64,000 bases of DNA from positions 124,001 to 188,000 of the forward strand of contig NZ_JAPEMI010000002.1 in assembly GCF_026342835.1 (NCBI RefSeq). Direction: 5' to 3'. Origin of the DNA: Streptomyces sp. NBC_00154. GTDB lineage: Bacteria > Actinomycetota > Actinomycetes > Streptomycetales > Streptomycetaceae. Positions 60,162-64,000 of this stretch are shown piece by piece. A model generated the notes under the pieces. It saw only the letters and a program-made list of their open reading frames with translations, was not told the DNA's origin and did no database searches. A program made the translations under genes and the position numbers. Numbering within the stretch: the stretch's first letter is position 1; each line of letters starts with the position of its first letter.

Positions 60162-60869
60162 ATGGCATTGGCAACCCGGACGGACCGACGACCGTCCATG
60201 ACGCGCACGCTCTGGGACTCGTCCGTCGGCAAGAAGGCGATCATGGCCGTGAGCGGCCTGATCATGCTCCTCTACTTGGTCGTTCACATGGCGGGCAACC
60301 TGAAGATCTTCTTCGGGTCCGGCGACTTCAACCACTACGCCCACTGGCTGCGGACCTTGGGCGAGCCCTTCCTGCACTACGAGTGGGCCCTGTGGATCGT
60401 CCGGGTGGTGCTCGTCGCCGCCGTCGTGCTGCACGCCACCTCCGCGTACCAGCTGAGCCGTCGCGACATCAGGGCGCGCCCCAGCAAGTACGTCCACAAG
60501 AGGGCTCGCGCGAGCTATGCCACCCGCACCATGCGCTGGGGCGGGATCATCCTCGCCCTGTTCATCGTCTGGCACATCCTCGACCTGACCACGGGCACCG
60601 TGCACTCCGGCGGCTTCCAGTCCGGGCATCCGTACCAGAACGTCATCGACACCTTCTCCACCTGGTACGGCAACGTCATCTACATCGTCGCCATGCTCGC
60701 CCTCGGACTCCATGTCCAGCACGGCTTCTGGAGCGCCGCACAGACCCTCGGCGCGGGCAGAGCGACCCGCGACCGTGTTCTCAAGACCATCGCCAACGTC
60801 CTCGCACTGGTGCTGACGGTGGGCTTCATCTCCGTACCCGTCGCCGTCATGACCGGAGTCGTGAGCTGA
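60162..60869 (+). CDS. sdhC: Succinate dehydrogenase cytochrome b subunit
   Basis: A 235-residue membrane subunit with five helices of the diheme type. Family signatures are SSVGKKAIMAVSGLIMLLYL, HMAGNLKIFFG, and the heme-ligand histidines in VVLHATSAYQLSRR, FIVWHILDL and GLHVQHGFWSA. It anchors the dehydrogenase and passes electrons to menaquinone. ATG 60162 appears leaderless. An in-frame upstream extension to 60114 crosses the promoter. sdhA starts 1 base after its stop. Confidence 0.93.
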   Translation: MALATRTDRRPSMTRTLWDSSVGKKAIMAVSGLIMLLYLVVHMAGNLKIFFGSGDFNHYAHWLRTLGEPFLHYEWALWIVRVVLVAAVVLHATSAYQLSRRDIRARPSKYVHKRARASYATRTMRWGGIILALFIVWHILDLTTGTVHSGGFQSGHPYQNVIDTFSTWYGNVIYIVAMLALGLHVQHGFWSAAQTLGAGRATRDRVLKTIANVLALVLTVGFISVPVAVMTGVVS

Positions 60870-60870
60870 C

Positions 60871-62816
<1,946 letters not shown>

Positions 62817-62820
<4 letters not shown>

Positions 62821-63563
62821 AGCTCACCCTGCGCGTCTGGCGCCAGAAGAACGCCGACGCCCCCGGCGCCATGTCCACCTACCAGGTGGACGGCATCTCG
62901 CAGGACATGTCGTTCCTGGAAATGCTCGACACCCTCAACGAGGAGCTCATCCTCGCCGGAGACGATCCCGTCGCCTTCGACCACGACTGCCGTGAAGGCA
63001 TCTGCGGCGCCTGCAGCCTCGTCATCAACGGTGACGCCCACGGCCCGGAACGCACGACCACCTGCCAGCTCCACATGCGGTCGTTCCAGGACGGCGACAC
63101 GATCGACATCGAACCGTGGCGCGCCTCGGCCTTCCCGGTCGTCAAGGACCTGGTCGTGGACCGCTCGGCCTTCGACCGGATCATCCAGGCGGGCGGCTAC
63201 ATCTCCGCCCCGACCGGCACCGCACCCGACGCCCACGCCACCCCTGTGCCCAAGCCCGACGCCGACTTCGCGTTCGAGCACGCCGAGTGCATCGGCTGCG
63301 GCGCCTGCGTGGCGGCCTGCCCCAACGGCTCGGCGATGCTCTTCACCTCGGCGAAGATCAACCACCTCAACGTCCTGCCGCAGGGCGCCCCCGAGCGCGA
63401 GACGCGGGTGCTCGACATGGTCGACCAGATGGACAGCGAGGGCTTCGGCGGCTGCACGCTCACCGGGGAGTGTGCCACGGCCTGCCCGAAGGGCATCCCG
63501 CTGCCGTCCATCTCGGCCATGAACAAGGAGTGGCTGCGAGCGACCCGCAAGGTACACCGCTAG
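62817..63563 (+). CDS. sdhB: Succinate dehydrogenase iron-sulfur subunit
   Basis: A 248-residue electron-transfer subunit. The 2Fe-2S cysteines are in HDCREGICGACSLVINGD and TTCQLHM. The C-terminal ferredoxin part has CIGCGACVAACPNGSAM and CTLTGECATACPKGIP for the 4Fe-4S and 3Fe-4S clusters. It is translationally coupled to sdhA. A strong terminator lies 14 bases after the stop, closing the operon. Confidence 0.96.
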
Positions 63564-63577
63564 AGTCTCGCCGTCAT

Positions 63578-63610
63578 TCCGGTCCGGGAGCCGCCCGCTC
63601 CCGGACCGGA
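63578..63610. terminator. Terminator between sdhB and the UvrA-like gene
   Basis: A perfect 14-bp stem TCCGGTCCGGGAGC / GCTCCCGGACCGGA (63578-63591, 63597-63610) with loop CGCCC, between convergent gene ends. Confidence 0.88.
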
Positions 63611-63620
63611 GGGCGAAGGC

Positions 63621-64000
63621 TCAGCCCAGTCGTAGCGCCGCCGACAGGTACGGTGCCGTCCGGCTGTCCGCCGCACCCGCCACCTCCGTCGGCGGTCCGG
63701 CGGCGACGATCCGGCCGCCCCGGTCCCCGCCGCCCGGACCGAGGTCGATCACCCAGTCGGCGCCCGCGACGACCGCCATGTCGTGCTCCACGACCACCAC
63801 CGTGCTGCCCCCGTCGACCAGCCCGTGCAACTGCCGCATCAGCACCTCGACATCGGCCGGATGCAGACCCGTGGTCGGCTCGTCGAGCAGATACAGGGTG
63901 TGGCCGCGGCGGGTGCGCTGCAACTCGGAGGCCAGCTTGATCCGCTGCGCCTCACCACCGGACAGCTCCGTCGCCGGCTGCCCCAGCCGCAGATAGCCGA
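63621..64000 (-). CDS. UvrA-like excinuclease ATPase, C-terminal part, cut by window edge
   Basis: The frame runs to the window end and reads, from its visible start, GYLRLGQPATELSGGEAQRI then KLASELQRTRRGHTLYLLDEPTTGLHPADV. That is the ABC signature and Walker B of UvrA, followed by the D-loop His (VVVEHDMAVVAGADWVIDL) and GPGGGDRGGRIVAAGPP. The tail after this (APYLSAALRLG) is short and lacks a DNA-repair UvrA zinc module in view. It could be a drug-resistance type UvrA (DrrC-like) as well as repair UvrA; the visible 126 residues cannot decide. Confidence 0.9.
   Translation of the reverse strand, partial: GYLRLGQPATELSGGEAQRIKLASELQRTRRGHTLYLLDEPTTGLHPADVEVLMRQLHGLVDGGSTVVVVEHDMAVVAGADWVIDLGPGGGDRGGRIVAAGPPTEVAGAADSRTAPYLSAALRLG

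Overview
This is high-GC actinobacterial DNA that I read as Streptomyces. The supporting signs are dense GC-rich coding on both strands, GTG/TTG starts, GGAGG-type ribosome sites, Tat and Sec secreted glycosidases, a WhiB-era style set of sigma/anti-sigma genes, an encapsulin-DyP pair, and an ortholog of the Streptomyces c-di-GMP protein RmdA lying between an SCO0930-type lipoprotein and a three-gene succinate dehydrogenase operon (the S. coelicolor SCO0922-SCO0930 neighbourhood). No tRNA, rRNA, CRISPR array, prophage or secondary-metabolite cluster was seen.

Layout. 0-2.2 kb: the edge of an IS1380-family transposase and an M64 metalloprotease pseudogene split by a 359-nt non-coding insert. 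2.3-8.7 kb: encapsulin and its DyP peroxidase cargo, 6-phosphogluconate dehydrogenase, an NAD(P)-binding/DUF2867 protein and a type I signal peptidase. 8.7-14.4 kb: a TetR regulator with a perfect palindromic operator, a ROK protein, an Rpf-LysM-M23 cell-wall enzyme, a DMT transporter and a FhuF-like iron-sulfur protein. 14.7-26 kb: secreted glycan-degrading enzymes (PA14-GH2, GH92 alpha-mannosidase, GH29 fucosidase) with a sigma-F-type sigma factor, an RsbW-like kinase, an unusual zinc-ribbon SDR and a 57-residue unknown protein between them. 26-30 kb: a lipase-maturation-factor/DUF1990/YndJ operon with twin 16-bp palindromes, a cyclic-nucleotide-binding protein and a chitinase remnant. 30-36 kb: a PAS-GAF-SpoIIE phosphatase, a wax-ester synthase-like acyltransferase and an L-fucose catabolic operon. 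36-43 kb: Fpg/Nei glycosylase, an orphan anti-sigma factor, a LytTR regulator / DUF485 / sodium-solute symporter / LytS kinase group, and an ECF sigma gene overlapping its likely anti-sigma gene tail to tail. 43.5-51.3 kb: an uptake island with a large GH123-like protein, a ROK regulator, two ABC permeases and a binding lipoprotein. 51.3-55.8 kb: stress protein, sortase fragment, TnpB-type element end, surface proteins and an SCO0930-type lipoprotein. 56-64 kb: methyltransferase-rmdA pair, LysR, sdhCAB and the end of a UvrA-like gene.

How the parts fit. Much of the window serves extracellular glycan use: GH2, GH92 and GH29 could trim mannose, galactose-type and fucose residues from glycoproteins, the fucose operon at 34-36 kb would oxidise released L-fucose, and the 43-51 kb island would import and process another oligosaccharide. 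GH2 and GH92 share a CAACGTTG core that looks like a LacI-family operator, and GH29 and the fucose operon share TCCGATGR sites. The clearest anomalies are the frame-restoring 359-nt insert in the protease gene, several gene remnants (protease, chitinase, sortase, transposon ends), the convergent overlap of sigma and anti-sigma genes, and the small conserved-looking 57-residue protein.
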